A DNA stretch of 64,000 bases from Pseudorhodoferax sp032153935. Lineage in GTDB: Bacteria; Pseudomonadota; Gammaproteobacteria; Burkholderiales; Burkholderiaceae_C. Below the pieces are notes generated by a model. That model saw nothing but the letters and a program-made list of their open reading frames with translations. It did no database searches and was not told where the DNA came from. This document shows, in pieces, positions 54,595 through 62,877 of the stretch; within the stretch, counting starts at the first letter, position 1, and each line of letters starts with the position of its first letter. A program made the translations under genes and the position numbers. Location: positions 6,758,001 to 6,822,000 of the forward strand of contig NZ_CAXUQL020000001.1 in NCBI RefSeq assembly GCF_964253035.1, read 5' to 3'.

Positions 54595-55899
54595 ATGGCC
54601 CGAACCAAGTCCCAGACCCTGCTCTCGCGCACGCGGCGCGCATTGCACAAGGGCATGCGCCAGGCCATCGGCTTCATGCCGCAGTCGGCGCGCTTCGCAG
54701 TAGCGCGCTCCTTCGTCGACTGCGACCCGGCGCCCGACCCGCGGCTCACGCTCAAGATCGCCGACACGCAGCAGGAACTCGAGGCCTGCTTCAAGCTGCT
54801 GCACGACGCCTACGTGGCGGTGGGCTTCATGCAGCCTGCGCCCTCGGGCCTGCGCGCCACCATCTACCACGCACTGCCGACCACCACCACGCTGTGCGCC
54901 AAATACGACGACGAGGTCGTGGGCACGATCTCGCTGATCCGCCAGAGCCCGCTGGGCTTTCCGCTGCAGGCGGTGTTCGATCTGTCCAGCGTGGAGGCCG
55001 AGCGCGGCCAGATCGCCGAGGTCTCGGCCCTGGCCGTGCACCCCAAGCACCGCAAGACCGGCGGCGCGATCCTGTTCCCGCTCATGAAGTTCATGCATGC
55101 CTACTGCACGCGCTTCTTCGACACGCGGCACCTGGTGATCGCGGTCAACCCGTACCACATCGAGCTCTACGAATCGCTGCTGTCGTTTCGCCGGCTGCCG
55201 CAAAAGACGGTGGCGGCCTACGACTTCGCCAACGGCGCGCCGGCCGTGGGCGCCACGCTGGACCTGAGCCAGGCCGAGCAGCTGTTCGCGCGCGCCTACG
55301 CCGGCAAGCCGCCGCGCAAGAGCCTGCACCACTACTTCTTCAAGATGGAGCTGCCCAACATCCGTCTGCCACAGCGGCGCTACTACACCACCAACGACCC
55401 GGTCATGACGCCGGCGCTGCTGGATTACTTCTTCAACCAGCGCACCCAGGGCTTCGCTGAACTCGATGCACGCAAGATCGCCATGCTGCATGAGATCTAC
55501 GACCTGCCCGCCTACCAGGCCGTGCTGCCGCCTCTGGCCCAGCCGCCGGCCCAGATGGACACGCTGCGCCGGCATCCGCGCTTTTCGCTCAAGTGCAAGG
55601 GAAAGCTCGAGATCGAAATCGGCGGCCAGCGCCGGCTTGTGGAATTGCAGGTGGTCGACGTGTCGAACGAGGGCTTCCAGGCCCATGCGCGCGAGGAATT
55701 GCCGCTCAAGACCTCGGGCCGCGTGGTGGTGCACCTGGGCACGGACGAACAATCGGTGCTGCAGGTCACCGTCATGCGCGGGCGGCGGTACGACGACTAT
55801 GGCGCCTACGGTTTCCTGATCAACGCCACCGACCAGCCCTGGCGCGAATGCGTGCACGCGCTGGAATCAGGCCACACGCACCACGACCTGCTGGCTTGA
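54595..55899 (+). CDS. FeeM-type N-acyl amino acid synthase fused to a PilZ domain
   Basis: Protein of 434 residues. Residues about 50-250 match the FeeM/N-acyl amino acid synthase fold of the GNAT superfamily: LTLKIADTQQELEACFKLLH, IAEVSALAVHPKHRKTGG and VNPYHIELYESLLSFRRL. Residues about 320-430 form a PilZ domain with the c-di-GMP-binding RRHPRF (RxxxR) and VVDVSNEGF (DxSxxG). A helical linker joins them. Acyl transfer, perhaps to an amino acid, could therefore respond to c-di-GMP (inference). It follows nudC by 27 bases and converges with a small membrane protein. Confidence 0.8.
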   Translation: MARTKSQTLLSRTRRALHKGMRQAIGFMPQSARFAVARSFVDCDPAPDPRLTLKIADTQQELEACFKLLHDAYVAVGFMQPAPSGLRATIYHALPTTTTLCAKYDDEVVGTISLIRQSPLGFPLQAVFDLSSVEAERGQIAEVSALAVHPKHRKTGGAILFPLMKFMHAYCTRFFDTRHLVIAVNPYHIELYESLLSFRRLPQKTVAAYDFANGAPAVGATLDLSQAEQLFARAYAGKPPRKSLHHYFFKMELPNIRLPQRRYYTTNDPVMTPALLDYFFNQRTQGFAELDARKIAMLHEIYDLPAYQAVLPPLAQPPAQMDTLRRHPRFSLKCKGKLEIEIGGQRRLVELQVVDVSNEGFQAHAREELPLKTSGRVVVHLGTDEQSVLQVTVMRGRRYDDYGAYGFLINATDQPWRECVHALESGHTHHDLLA

Positions 55900-55900
55900 T

Positions 55901-56164
55901 TCAGCGGCGCAGCGAAAGCAGCCAGGACAGGGTGCCGCAGCAAGCCACCAGCGCCGCGTAGCCGGCGATGCTGCCGTCGCGGCCCATCGCCCACAGCGCG
56001 CCCAGCAGCGCCAGGCTGCCGGCCAGGCTGGTCAGCAGCCACGCGCTCCACCAGCGCATGCCGCCGCCCCGGCCCACACGGCTGACCAGCGTGGTGCACA
56101 GCGCGACGCACAGGGCCGGCAGCACGAAGGCCAGGCCGTGCAGCAGCAGATCGACAACACCCAT
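55901..56164 (-). CDS. Small membrane protein with three helices, function unknown
   Basis: Protein of 87 residues from ATG 56164, or 95 residues from GTG 56188. Three hydrophobic helices (about 5-22, 38-58 and 62-82) are joined by short charged turns (RVGRGGGMRW, AMGRDG). No signal for secretion. It converges with the FeeM-PilZ gene, one base between stops, and is divergent from hemA. No family is recognised, though its layout resembles small proteins annotated only as membrane proteins. GTG 56188 lies inside the FNR-like box. Confidence 0.55.
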   Translation of the reverse strand: MGVVDLLLHGLAFVLPALCVALCTTLVSRVGRGGGMRWWSAWLLTSLAGSLALLGALWAMGRDGSIAGYAALVACCGTLSWLLSLRR

Positions 56165-56180
56165 GGGAGAGAGCGAAGGG

Positions 56181-56196
56181 CTTGACACAGGTCAAG
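56181..56196. promoter_or_regulatory. FNR/Anr-type box upstream of hemA
   Basis: CTTGACACAGGTCAAG is a perfect inverted repeat with four central bases. Its inner TTGAC-N4-GTCAA matches the CRP/FNR-family site TTGAT-N4-ATCAA apart from the paired T/A to C/G change. Its centre is about 43 bases before the expected hemA transcription start. Confidence 0.68.
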
Positions 56197-56225
56197 CGAC
56201 AGGAAGAGGCGCCGGATTTTATAAT
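56196..56225 (+). promoter_or_regulatory. hemA promoter with perfect -10
   Basis: TATAAT at 56220-56225 followed by CGCCGG; GCGACA at 56196-56201 is an 18-base-spaced -35 candidate. ATG 56234 lies eight bases beyond the -10, so the message would be nearly leaderless. Confidence 0.6.
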
Positions 56226-56233
56226 CGCCGGCT

Positions 56234-57511
56234 ATGGCTGTCTGGGCTCTCGGCATCAACCACCACACCGCCCCGCTGGATCTCCGCGGGCGGTTTGCGT
56301 TCGCCCTGGACCAGATCGCCCCCACGCTGGCCGGCCTGCGCTCGGCGCTGTCGGGTCCCGAGGCGGCCATCATCTCCACCTGCAACCGCACCGAGATCTA
56401 TTGCGCGAATGGCGCCGCCGACGCCCAGGCCATCGACCGCACGGTGGACTGGATGGCCCATGCCGGTGGCGTGGCCCCTGCCCTGCTGCGCTCGCATGCC
56501 TACACGCTGCACGACGGCCTGGCCGCGCGCCACGTGTTCCGCGTGGCCAGCGGCCTGGATTCCATGGTGCTGGGCGAGGCCCAGATCCTGGGCCAGATGA
56601 AGGACGCCGTGCGCGTGGCCAACGAGGCCGGCGCGCTGGGCTCCACGCTGAACCAGCTGTTCCAGCGCTCCTTCTCTGTCGCCAAGGAAGTGCGCACCGC
56701 CACCGAGATCGGCGCCCATTCCATCAGCATGGCAGCCGCCGCCGTGCGCCTGGCCTCGCAGCTGTTCGAGGACCTGGGCCAGGTGCGCGTGCTGTTCGTG
56801 GGTGCCGGCGAGATGATCGAGCTGGCCGCCACCCATTTCGCAGCCAAGAGCCCCAAGTCCATCGCGATTGCCAACCGCACGCTGGAGCGCGGTGAGAAGC
56901 TGGCCGGCCGCTTCGGCGGCGAGGTCATGCGCCTGGCCGACCTGCCGGCGCGGCTGCACGAGTTCGACGCCATCGTGAGTTGCACCGCCAGCACGCTGCC
57001 CATCATCGGCCTGGGTGCCGTGGAGCGCGCGCTCAAGCAGCGCAAGCACCGGCCCATGTTCATGGTCGACCTGGCCGTGCCGCGCGACATCGAGCCCGAG
57101 GTCAAGGGCCTGGAAGACGTGTTCCTCTACACCGTGGACGACCTGGCCAGTGTGGTGCAGACCGGCCAGGCCCAGCGCCAGGCGGCCGTGGCGCAAGCCG
57201 AGGTCATCATCGACGCGGGCGTGCAGAGCTTCCTGCACTGGATGGGCCAGCGCGACCCGCAGAACGGTGTGGTGCCCTTGATCCGCCAGCTCAACAGCCA
57301 GGCGGATACCTGGCGCCAGGCTGAACTCGCGCGCGCGCGCAAGCAGCTGGCGCGTGGCGACGATGTGGACGCCGTGCTCGAAGCCCTGGCCAAGGGCCTC
57401 ACGCAGAAGATGCTGCACGGCGCCATGGCCGAGTTGCACGCGGGCGACGGCCCGGCCCGCACGCACGCCGTCGAGACCATCTCGCGCCTGTTCCTGCGCA
57501 AAGAGCGTTAG
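56234..57511 (+). CDS. hemA: Glutamyl-tRNA reductase
   Basis: First committed enzyme of C5-pathway tetrapyrrole synthesis; reduces glutamyl-tRNA to glutamate-1-semialdehyde. The 425 residues start MAVWALGINHHTAPLDLRG. The catalytic Cys50 lies in STCNRTEIY. GLDSMVLGEAQILGQMK, the NADPH-binding VLFVGAGEMIELAA and the C-terminal dimerisation helices are all present. Numbering equals E. coli HemA at Cys50, so the start is firm. It opens hemA-prfA-prmC-grxD, as in many proteobacteria. Confidence 0.97.
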   Translation: MAVWALGINHHTAPLDLRGRFAFALDQIAPTLAGLRSALSGPEAAIISTCNRTEIYCANGAADAQAIDRTVDWMAHAGGVAPALLRSHAYTLHDGLAARHVFRVASGLDSMVLGEAQILGQMKDAVRVANEAGALGSTLNQLFQRSFSVAKEVRTATEIGAHSISMAAAAVRLASQLFEDLGQVRVLFVGAGEMIELAATHFAAKSPKSIAIANRTLERGEKLAGRFGGEVMRLADLPARLHEFDAIVSCTASTLPIIGLGAVERALKQRKHRPMFMVDLAVPRDIEPEVKGLEDVFLYTVDDLASVVQTGQAQRQAAVAQAEVIIDAGVQSFLHWMGQRDPQNGVVPLIRQLNSQADTWRQAELARARKQLARGDDVDAVLEALAKGLTQKMLHGAMAELHAGDGPARTHAVETISRLFLRKER

Positions 57512-57577
57512 CGGCGCCCATCGCCGCCTCACCGCAGCCTCTGCGCTGCGGCCCTGCCCCCATTGGACCGTCGCCCC

Positions 57578-58663
57578 GTGAAACCCTTTCTCCGCCAACA
57601 ACTCGAGCGCTACGCGCTGCGCCTGTCCGAACTCGACTTCCTGCTGTCGCGCCAGGACATCATGGCGGACATGAAGCAGTTCATGGCCTTGTCGCGCGAG
57701 CATGCCGACGTGGCCCAGGTGGCTGGCCGCTACGCGCGCCACCAGCAACGCCAGTCCGACCTGGCCGCCGCGCAAGAGATGCTGGCCGACCCCGACATGG
57801 CCGACATGGCGCGCGAGGAGATCGCCAGCGCCGAAGCCGAACTCACGGAACTGGAGAACGAACTGCAGCGCATGCTGCTGCCCAAGGATCCGGACGACGC
57901 GCGTGCGGCCTTCCTGGAAATCCGGGCCGGCACCGGCGGCGACGAATCGGCCCTGTTCGCGGGCGACCTCTTGCGCATGTACACGCGCTTTGCCGAGCGT
58001 CGCGGCTGGAAGACCGAGCTCATCAGCGAGTCACCGAGCGAACTGGGCGGCTACAAGGAAGTGGTCATGCGCGTGGACGGCGAGGACGTCTACGGCCACC
58101 TGCGCTTCGAGTCCGGCGGCCACCGCGTGCAGCGCGTGCCCGCCACCGAGACCCAGGGCCGCATCCACACCAGCGCCTGCACCATCGCCGTGCTGGCCGA
58201 GCCCGACGAGGCCCAGGCCGTGCAGATCAACCCGGCCGAGCTGCGCATCGACACCTACCGCGCCAGCGGCGCCGGTGGTCAGCACATCAACAAGACCGAC
58301 TCGGCCGTGCGCATCACCCATTTGCCCACGGGCATCGTGGCCGAATGCCAGGACGACCGCTCGCAGCACCGCAACAAGGCCAAGGCCTTGCAGGTGCTGC
58401 TCGCGCGCATCCAGGAGAAGGAACGCAGCGAGCGCGCCGCCAAGGACGCGGCCGAGCGCAAGGGCCTGATCGGCAGCGGCGACCGCAGCGACCGCATCCG
58501 CACCTACAACTTCCCGCAGGGCCGGCTGACCGACCACCGCATCAACCTCACGCTGTACAAGCTGTCCTTCATCATGGAAGGCGACCTGGAAGAGGTGGTG
58601 CAGTCGCTGCGCGCTGCGCGCGAGGCTGAGCAGCTGGCCGAGCTGGAAGTCGGCGCGGCGTGA
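57578..58663 (+). CDS. prfA: Peptide chain release factor 1
   Basis: Reads UAA and UAG stop codons and triggers peptide release. The 361 residues carry the PAT anticodon-like tripeptide in RVPATETQGRIHT and the catalytic GGQ in ASGAGGQHINKTDSAVR. The start GTG 57578 (KPFLRQQLERYALRLS) is chosen because homologues begin at KPFL; a TTG at 57563 is possible. Length agrees with E. coli RF1 (360). It overlaps prmC by four bases (GTGA). The coupling makes sense, since PrmC methylates the GGQ glutamine. Confidence 0.97.
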   Translation: MKPFLRQQLERYALRLSELDFLLSRQDIMADMKQFMALSREHADVAQVAGRYARHQQRQSDLAAAQEMLADPDMADMAREEIASAEAELTELENELQRMLLPKDPDDARAAFLEIRAGTGGDESALFAGDLLRMYTRFAERRGWKTELISESPSELGGYKEVVMRVDGEDVYGHLRFESGGHRVQRVPATETQGRIHTSACTIAVLAEPDEAQAVQINPAELRIDTYRASGAGGQHINKTDSAVRITHLPTGIVAECQDDRSQHRNKAKALQVLLARIQEKERSERAAKDAAERKGLIGSGDRSDRIRTYNFPQGRLTDHRINLTLYKLSFIMEGDLEEVVQSLRAAREAEQLAELEVGAA

Positions 58664-59481
58664 CACTGGCCCAGATCCTGGCTGCCGCGGCCGTACGCGG
58701 CCTGGACCGGCTGGACGCCCAGCTGCTGCTGCTGCACGCGCTGGGCCACGACGCCAACGACCGCGCCTGGCTGCTCGCGCACGACCAGGACGTCCCCACG
58801 CCCGAGGTGCTGCAGCGCTTCGAAGCGCAGGCCGCGCGCCGGCTCGCGGGCGAGCCGGTGGCCTACCTGCTCGGCGAGAAGGAATTCTTCGGCCTGCCGC
58901 TGCTGGTCGACGCGCGCGTGCTGGTGCCGCGCCCCGACACCGAGACGCTGGTGGAATGGGCGCTCGAACGCCTGCCCGGTGGCGGCAGCGCCCTCGACCT
59001 GGGTACGGGTAGCGGCGCCATCGCGCTGGCACTGGCCCATGCGCGACCGGACGCTCTGGTGGCGGCTGTGGACCGCAGCGCCGACGCGCTGGCCGTGGCC
59101 AGCGCCAACGCCCAGCGCCTGGGCCTGCGCGTGCGGTTCATGCAGGCCGACTGGCTGCAGGGCGCGGACGGCCCGTACGACCTGATCGTCTCCAACCCCC
59201 CCTACATCGCCGACGCCGACCCGCACCTGGCGGCACTCGTGCACGAGCCGCTGTCGGCCCTGGCAGCGGGCGAAGACGGGCTGGACGATCTGCGCACCAT
59301 CGTGGCCGACGCGCCCGCTCACCTGAGCCCCGGCGGCTGGCTGCTACTGGAACATGGCTACGACCAGGCCGAGGCCGTCTGCGCCCTGCTGCGCGCCCAG
59401 GGCTTCGTGCAGGTCGGCAGCCGCATGGATCTGGCGGGCATCGCACGCTGCTCCGGCGGCCAGTGGCCGATCACAGGATAA
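58660..59481 (+). CDS. prmC: Release factor glutamine methyltransferase
   Basis: N5-glutamine methyltransferase acting on the GGQ of release factors. The 273 residues contain an N-terminal helical domain, RRLAGEPVAYLLGEKEFFGL, SAM motif LDLGTGSGAIALALA, and the NPPY active site in LIVSNPPYIAD. The start is GTG 58660, overlapping the prfA stop. It sits directly after its substrate's gene. Confidence 0.97.
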   Translation: MTLAQILAAAAVRGLDRLDAQLLLLHALGHDANDRAWLLAHDQDVPTPEVLQRFEAQAARRLAGEPVAYLLGEKEFFGLPLLVDARVLVPRPDTETLVEWALERLPGGGSALDLGTGSGAIALALAHARPDALVAAVDRSADALAVASANAQRLGLRVRFMQADWLQGADGPYDLIVSNPPYIADADPHLAALVHEPLSALAAGEDGLDDLRTIVADAPAHLSPGGWLLLEHGYDQAEAVCALLRAQGFVQVGSRMDLAGIARCSGGQWPITG

Positions 59482-59482
59482 T
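59477..59482 (+). promoter_or_regulatory. Possible -10 of grxD
   Basis: GATAAT followed by TGCCGCC, spanning the prmC stop codon and 29 bases before ATG 59512. Confidence 0.3.
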
Positions 59483-59511
59483 TGCCGCCATTTCCGTCCG
59501 GAGGTTTCCCC

Positions 59512-59838
59512 ATGAACGACACCCAACAACGCATAGCCGACCTGGTCAAGTCCAACGACATCCTGCTGTTCATGAAGGGCAGCGCCAGCTTCCCCATGTG
59601 CGGCTTCTCGGGCCGCGCCATCCAGGTGCTCAAGGCCTGCGGCGTCGACCCCAAGAACGTCAAGACCGTCAACGTGCTCGACGACGACGGCATCCGCCAG
59701 GGCATCAAGGAATACAGCAACTGGCCCACCATCCCCCAGCTGTATGTCAAGGGCGAGTTCGTCGGCGGCTCGGACATCATGATGGAGATGTACGAGTCGG
59801 GTGAACTGCGCCAGCTGCTGGGGACGACGGCCGCCTGA
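59512..59838 (+). CDS. grxD: Monothiol glutaredoxin (Grx4 type)
   Basis: Protein of 108 residues with the CGFS active site, Cys30 in FPMCGFSGRAIQVLKACG, and the glutathione/cluster-binding WPTIPQLYVKGEFVGG. CGFS glutaredoxins carry Fe-S clusters as bridged dimers and act in cluster delivery. ATG 59512 has a GGAGG Shine-Dalgarno. It lies 30 bases after prmC. Confidence 0.96.
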   Translation: MNDTQQRIADLVKSNDILLFMKGSASFPMCGFSGRAIQVLKACGVDPKNVKTVNVLDDDGIRQGIKEYSNWPTIPQLYVKGEFVGGSDIMMEMYESGELRQLLGTTAA

Positions 59839-59882
59839 CGGCAGCCGGCGCCCGACAACGGGGCAGCCAGGCGCTGGCAGGC

Positions 59883-59897
59883 TGGCACGGCTTATGC
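59883..59897 (+). promoter_or_regulatory. Candidate sigma-54 (-24/-12) promoter of the AAA ATPase gene
   Basis: TGGCAC, five bases, then ATGC: this matches TGGCAC-N5-TTGC with one mismatch, and the invariant GG and GC have correct spacing. The expected start is about 59909, 23 bases before ATG 59932. A sigma-70 TATGCT overlaps at 59893-59898 but lacks a -35. Confidence 0.45.
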
Positions 59898-59931
59898 TGA
59901 AATGGTTTCGTCAGTCTCACTGGGAGCTTTG

Positions 59932-60927
59932 ATGGAATCGCGCAGCACGGCCTTGACGGCCACCCCGATCCACCTGCCTGTTGCCAGCATGCGCAGCGTC
60001 TACCAGACGCAGGACGTGGAGCGCAAGCTGGCCAAGCTGCAGTCCAAGGAGCACGAGCAGCTGCGCAGCACCTACGAGCGCATGCTGGAACGCGGCCCCG
60101 AGCGCTTCCAGGTCAAGCCCTCCGGAATCCCCGAGATGGCCACGCTCTACCAGATGCTGCCGAACTTCACCGAGGCGCTGGATGATGTACGCCGCCACGT
60201 GGCGCTGAGCCACAACAGCCCCGATGGCCTGGAGGTCACGCCCATGCTGCTGCTGGGCCCGCCCGGCATCGGCAAGACCCACTTCGCGCGCAAGCTGGCC
60301 GAACTGCTGGGCACCGGCATGAACCTCGTGCCCATGAGCTCGATGACGGCCGGCTGGCTGCTCTCGGGCGCCTCCTCGCAATGGAAGGGTGCCAAGCCCG
60401 GCAAGGTCTTCGAGGCCCTGGTCGACGGCCAGTACGCCAATCCCGTGCTTGTGGTGGACGAGATCGACAAGGCCGGCACGGACGCGCAGTACGACCCGCT
60501 CGGCGCGCTGTACAGCCTGCTGGAGCACGACACGGCGCAGAACTTCGTCGACGAGTTCGCCGAGGTGGCCATCGACGCCAGCCAGGTGATCTGGATCACC
60601 ACGGCCAACGACGAGCGGGCCATCCCCGAGCCCATCCTGAACCGCATGAACGTGTTCAGCATCCCGGCGCCCACGCCCGAGCAGGCCCGGCAGATCGCCG
60701 GCCAGCTCTACGCCGGCATCCGCGGCGAGCATGGCTGGGGCCCGCAATTCCAGCCCGAGGCCCAGGCCGACGTGCTGGACACGCTGGCCGAGCTGGCGCC
60801 GCGCGAGATGCGCCGCGCGCTCATGACCGGCTTTGGCAACGCCAGGCTCGACGGCCGCGACCACGTGCGCGTGGACGACCTGCCGCGCCCGGCCGCCGCC
60901 AAGAGCCGCATGGGGTTCGTCCACTGA
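59932..60927 (+). CDS. AAA-family ATPase (Lon-like module)
   Basis: Protein of 331 residues. A charged helical N terminus (VERKLAKLQSKEHEQLRSTY) precedes a AAA+ domain: Walker A LLGPPGIGKTHFARKL, Walker B VLVVDEIDKAG, sensor 1 ITTANDE, the arginine-finger region IPEPILNRMNVFSI and sensor 2 LAPREMRRALMTGFG. The domain resembles the ATPase of Lon proteases, but no protease Ser/Lys domain follows. ATG 59932 with GGGAG upstream is preferred over ATG 59902. The following CNNM-type gene overlaps or nearly abuts it. Confidence 0.85.
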   Translation: MESRSTALTATPIHLPVASMRSVYQTQDVERKLAKLQSKEHEQLRSTYERMLERGPERFQVKPSGIPEMATLYQMLPNFTEALDDVRRHVALSHNSPDGLEVTPMLLLGPPGIGKTHFARKLAELLGTGMNLVPMSSMTAGWLLSGASSQWKGAKPGKVFEALVDGQYANPVLVVDEIDKAGTDAQYDPLGALYSLLEHDTAQNFVDEFAEVAIDASQVIWITTANDERAIPEPILNRMNVFSIPAPTPEQARQIAGQLYAGIRGEHGWGPQFQPEAQADVLDTLAELAPREMRRALMTGFGNARLDGRDHVRVDDLPRPAAAKSRMGFVH

Positions 60928-60950
60928 GCCTCTCGACCAGTCTGCTGCTC

Positions 60951-62243
60951 GTGTTCGCGCTGATCGTGGTCAGCGCGTTCTTCTCCGTGGCCGAGATTTC
61001 GCTGGCCGCCTCGCGGCGCCTGCGCCTGCGCCAGCTGGCCGACGAGGGCGATGCGCGTGCCACGCTGGTCATGAAGGTGCAGGAGCAGCCCGGCCACTAC
61101 TTCACCGTGGTGCAGATCGGCCAGAACGCGGTCGCCATCCTGGGCGGCATCGTCGGCGAGGGCGCCATGAGCCCGCTCTTCGCCGACCTGTGGCGCTGGC
61201 TGGACCTGGACGATGCGCAGGCGCGCACGGCGGGCTTTCTGGTGTCGTTCCTGGTCACCACCTCGCTGTTCATCCTGTTCGCCGACCTCTTCCCCAAGCG
61301 CCTGGGCATGACCCAGCCCGAGGCGCTGGCCATGCGCGTGGTCAGACCCATGCAGACCTGCATGTCGCTGTTCAAGCCGCTGGTCTGGGTCTACAGCCGC
61401 ACGGCCGACGGCCTGTTCAAGCTGTTCGACCTGCCGACGCAGCGCGACGACCGCATCACCTCGGACGACATCCTGGCCATGGCCGAGGCCGGCGCGCGCT
61501 CGGGCGCGCTGGCGGCGCGCGAGCAGCAGGTCATCGCCAATGTGTTCGAACTGGACACGCGCACGGTCTCCTCGGCCATGACGCAGCGCGACCGCATCGC
61601 CTTCTTCCGCCGCGACGAGCCCGACGCCGTGATCCGGCTGCGCATCGCGGCCGAGCCGTTCTCGACCTACCCGGTCTGCGATGGCGAGATCGACCGCGTG
61701 GTGGGCTACGTGGACGCCAAAGACCTGTTCCAGCGCGTGCTCAACAACCAGCCGATCTCGCTGCTGGACGATGCGCTCGTGCGCAAGGTGCTGGTGGTGC
61801 CGGACCGGCTCACGCTGGCCGAGGTGCTGGACCAGTTCCGGCTCGTGCACGAGGACTTCGCGGTCATCGTCAACGAGTACAGCTTCGTGGTGGGCGTGGT
61901 GACGCTCAACGACGTCATGAGCACGGTGATGGGCGAGCTCATCGCCTACCCGCTGGACGAGGAGCAGATCGTCAAACGCGACGAGAACTCCTGGCTCATC
62001 GACGGCGCCACGCCGGTGCAGGACGTGCAGCGCGCGCTGGTCATCGACGAGATGCCGCACGCCGAGGAGTACGAGACGCTGGCCGGCTTCATGATGGTGA
62101 TGCTGCGCCGCGTGCCCAAGCGCACCGACACGGTGACCTGGGGCGGCTTTCGCTTCGAGGTGCTGGACGTGGACAGCTTTCGCATCGACCAGGTGATGGT
62201 CTCGCGGATGACCGATCCGACCCCGGCGGCGCCTACGCGCTGA
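60951..62243 (+). CDS. CNNM/CorC-family (hemolysin-like) transporter protein
   Basis: Protein of 430 residues from GTG 60951. A CNNM membrane domain comes first (about 1-190: VVSAFFSVAEISLAASRR, TTSLFILFADLFPKRLG), then two CBS domains (about 200-330), then a CorC/HlyC domain at the C terminus (VTWGGFRFEVLDVDSFRI). The family is linked to magnesium or other divalent cation export. In homologues the chain begins with SLSTSLLLVFAL, so translation may start at CTG 60924, overlapping the AAA stop as CTGA. GTG 60951 is the nearest standard start. It is convergent with the lytic transglycosylase gene, sharing 11 bases. Confidence 0.86.
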   Translation: MFALIVVSAFFSVAEISLAASRRLRLRQLADEGDARATLVMKVQEQPGHYFTVVQIGQNAVAILGGIVGEGAMSPLFADLWRWLDLDDAQARTAGFLVSFLVTTSLFILFADLFPKRLGMTQPEALAMRVVRPMQTCMSLFKPLVWVYSRTADGLFKLFDLPTQRDDRITSDDILAMAEAGARSGALAAREQQVIANVFELDTRTVSSAMTQRDRIAFFRRDEPDAVIRLRIAAEPFSTYPVCDGEIDRVVGYVDAKDLFQRVLNNQPISLLDDALVRKVLVVPDRLTLAEVLDQFRLVHEDFAVIVNEYSFVVGVVTLNDVMSTVMGELIAYPLDEEQIVKRDENSWLIDGATPVQDVQRALVIDEMPHAEEYETLAGFMMVMLRRVPKRTDTVTWGGFRFEVLDVDSFRIDQVMVSRMTDPTPAAPTR

Positions 62244-62877
62244 AGTTCCAGCGCTTGCGCGCCGCCAGCACGGCGTTGGGGTACGGCGTTTGACCACGCG
62301 AGCCGTTGTAGCGGCCCAGGCCCAGGAACAGATCGCCCCGCTCGCGGTCCAGGTAGTGGCGCAGGATCACGCAGCCGAAGCGCAGGTTGGTCTGCATGTG
62401 GAACAGCCGGCTCGGGTCGCCATCGGCCAGGACGCGCGTCCAGAACGGCATGACTTGGGTGTAGCCCCGGGCGCCGGCCACGCTGATGGCGAAGCGGCGG
62501 AAGTTGCTCTCGACCTCGATCAGGCCCAGCACCAGGGCGGTGTCCAGGCCGGCGCGGCGGCTTTCGTACCAGACTGTGTCCAGGAACTCGCGGCGCTCGC
62601 TCCACTCGGGCTTGCGGCGCAGCAGCAGCGGGCTGGCCGCGCCCAGCCAGCGCAGGTAGGCCATGCGGGCTTCGGTGCTGTGGAATTCGGGCACCGGCGG
62701 CGCCGACTGGGCCACGGCGGCGCTCAGCGCGCTGCGGACCGAATCGGCAAGGGGTTCCTCGACCTGGCCACCGGCATGGGCCAGTGCGCTGTGGCCGAGC
62801 AGACCCGCACTGGCGACGCCCCCCAACAGCCTGCGGCGGGACAGGCCTGCTGTGGGGCGTGGTGCGACAGGGTTCAA
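62233..62877 (-). CDS. Lytic transglycosylase (SLT type), Tat-like signal
   Basis: Cleaves peptidoglycan glycan strands to anhydromuropeptides. The 214 residues have a twin-arginine-like signal (LSRRRLLGGVASAGLLG), a helical stretch, and the SLT catalytic fold with the catalytic Glu123 in GLIEVESNFRRF, plus GARGYTQVMPFW and the GRYNGSRG motif. The start is TTG 62877, overlapping the proS stop (TTGA). The rare start may limit its yield. Tat export for a transglycosylase is unusual. Confidence 0.87.
   Translation of the reverse strand: MNPVAPRPTAGLSRRRLLGGVASAGLLGHSALAHAGGQVEEPLADSVRSALSAAVAQSAPPVPEFHSTEARMAYLRWLGAASPLLLRRKPEWSERREFLDTVWYESRRAGLDTALVLGLIEVESNFRRFAISVAGARGYTQVMPFWTRVLADGDPSRLFHMQTNLRFGCVILRHYLDRERGDLFLGLGRYNGSRGQTPYPNAVLAARKRWNFSA

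Noticed and set aside
56182..56187. Consensus TTGACA as the -35 of hemA
   Set aside because: It is 32 bases from TATAAT, far too long for sigma-70. The bases belong to the FNR-like palindrome.
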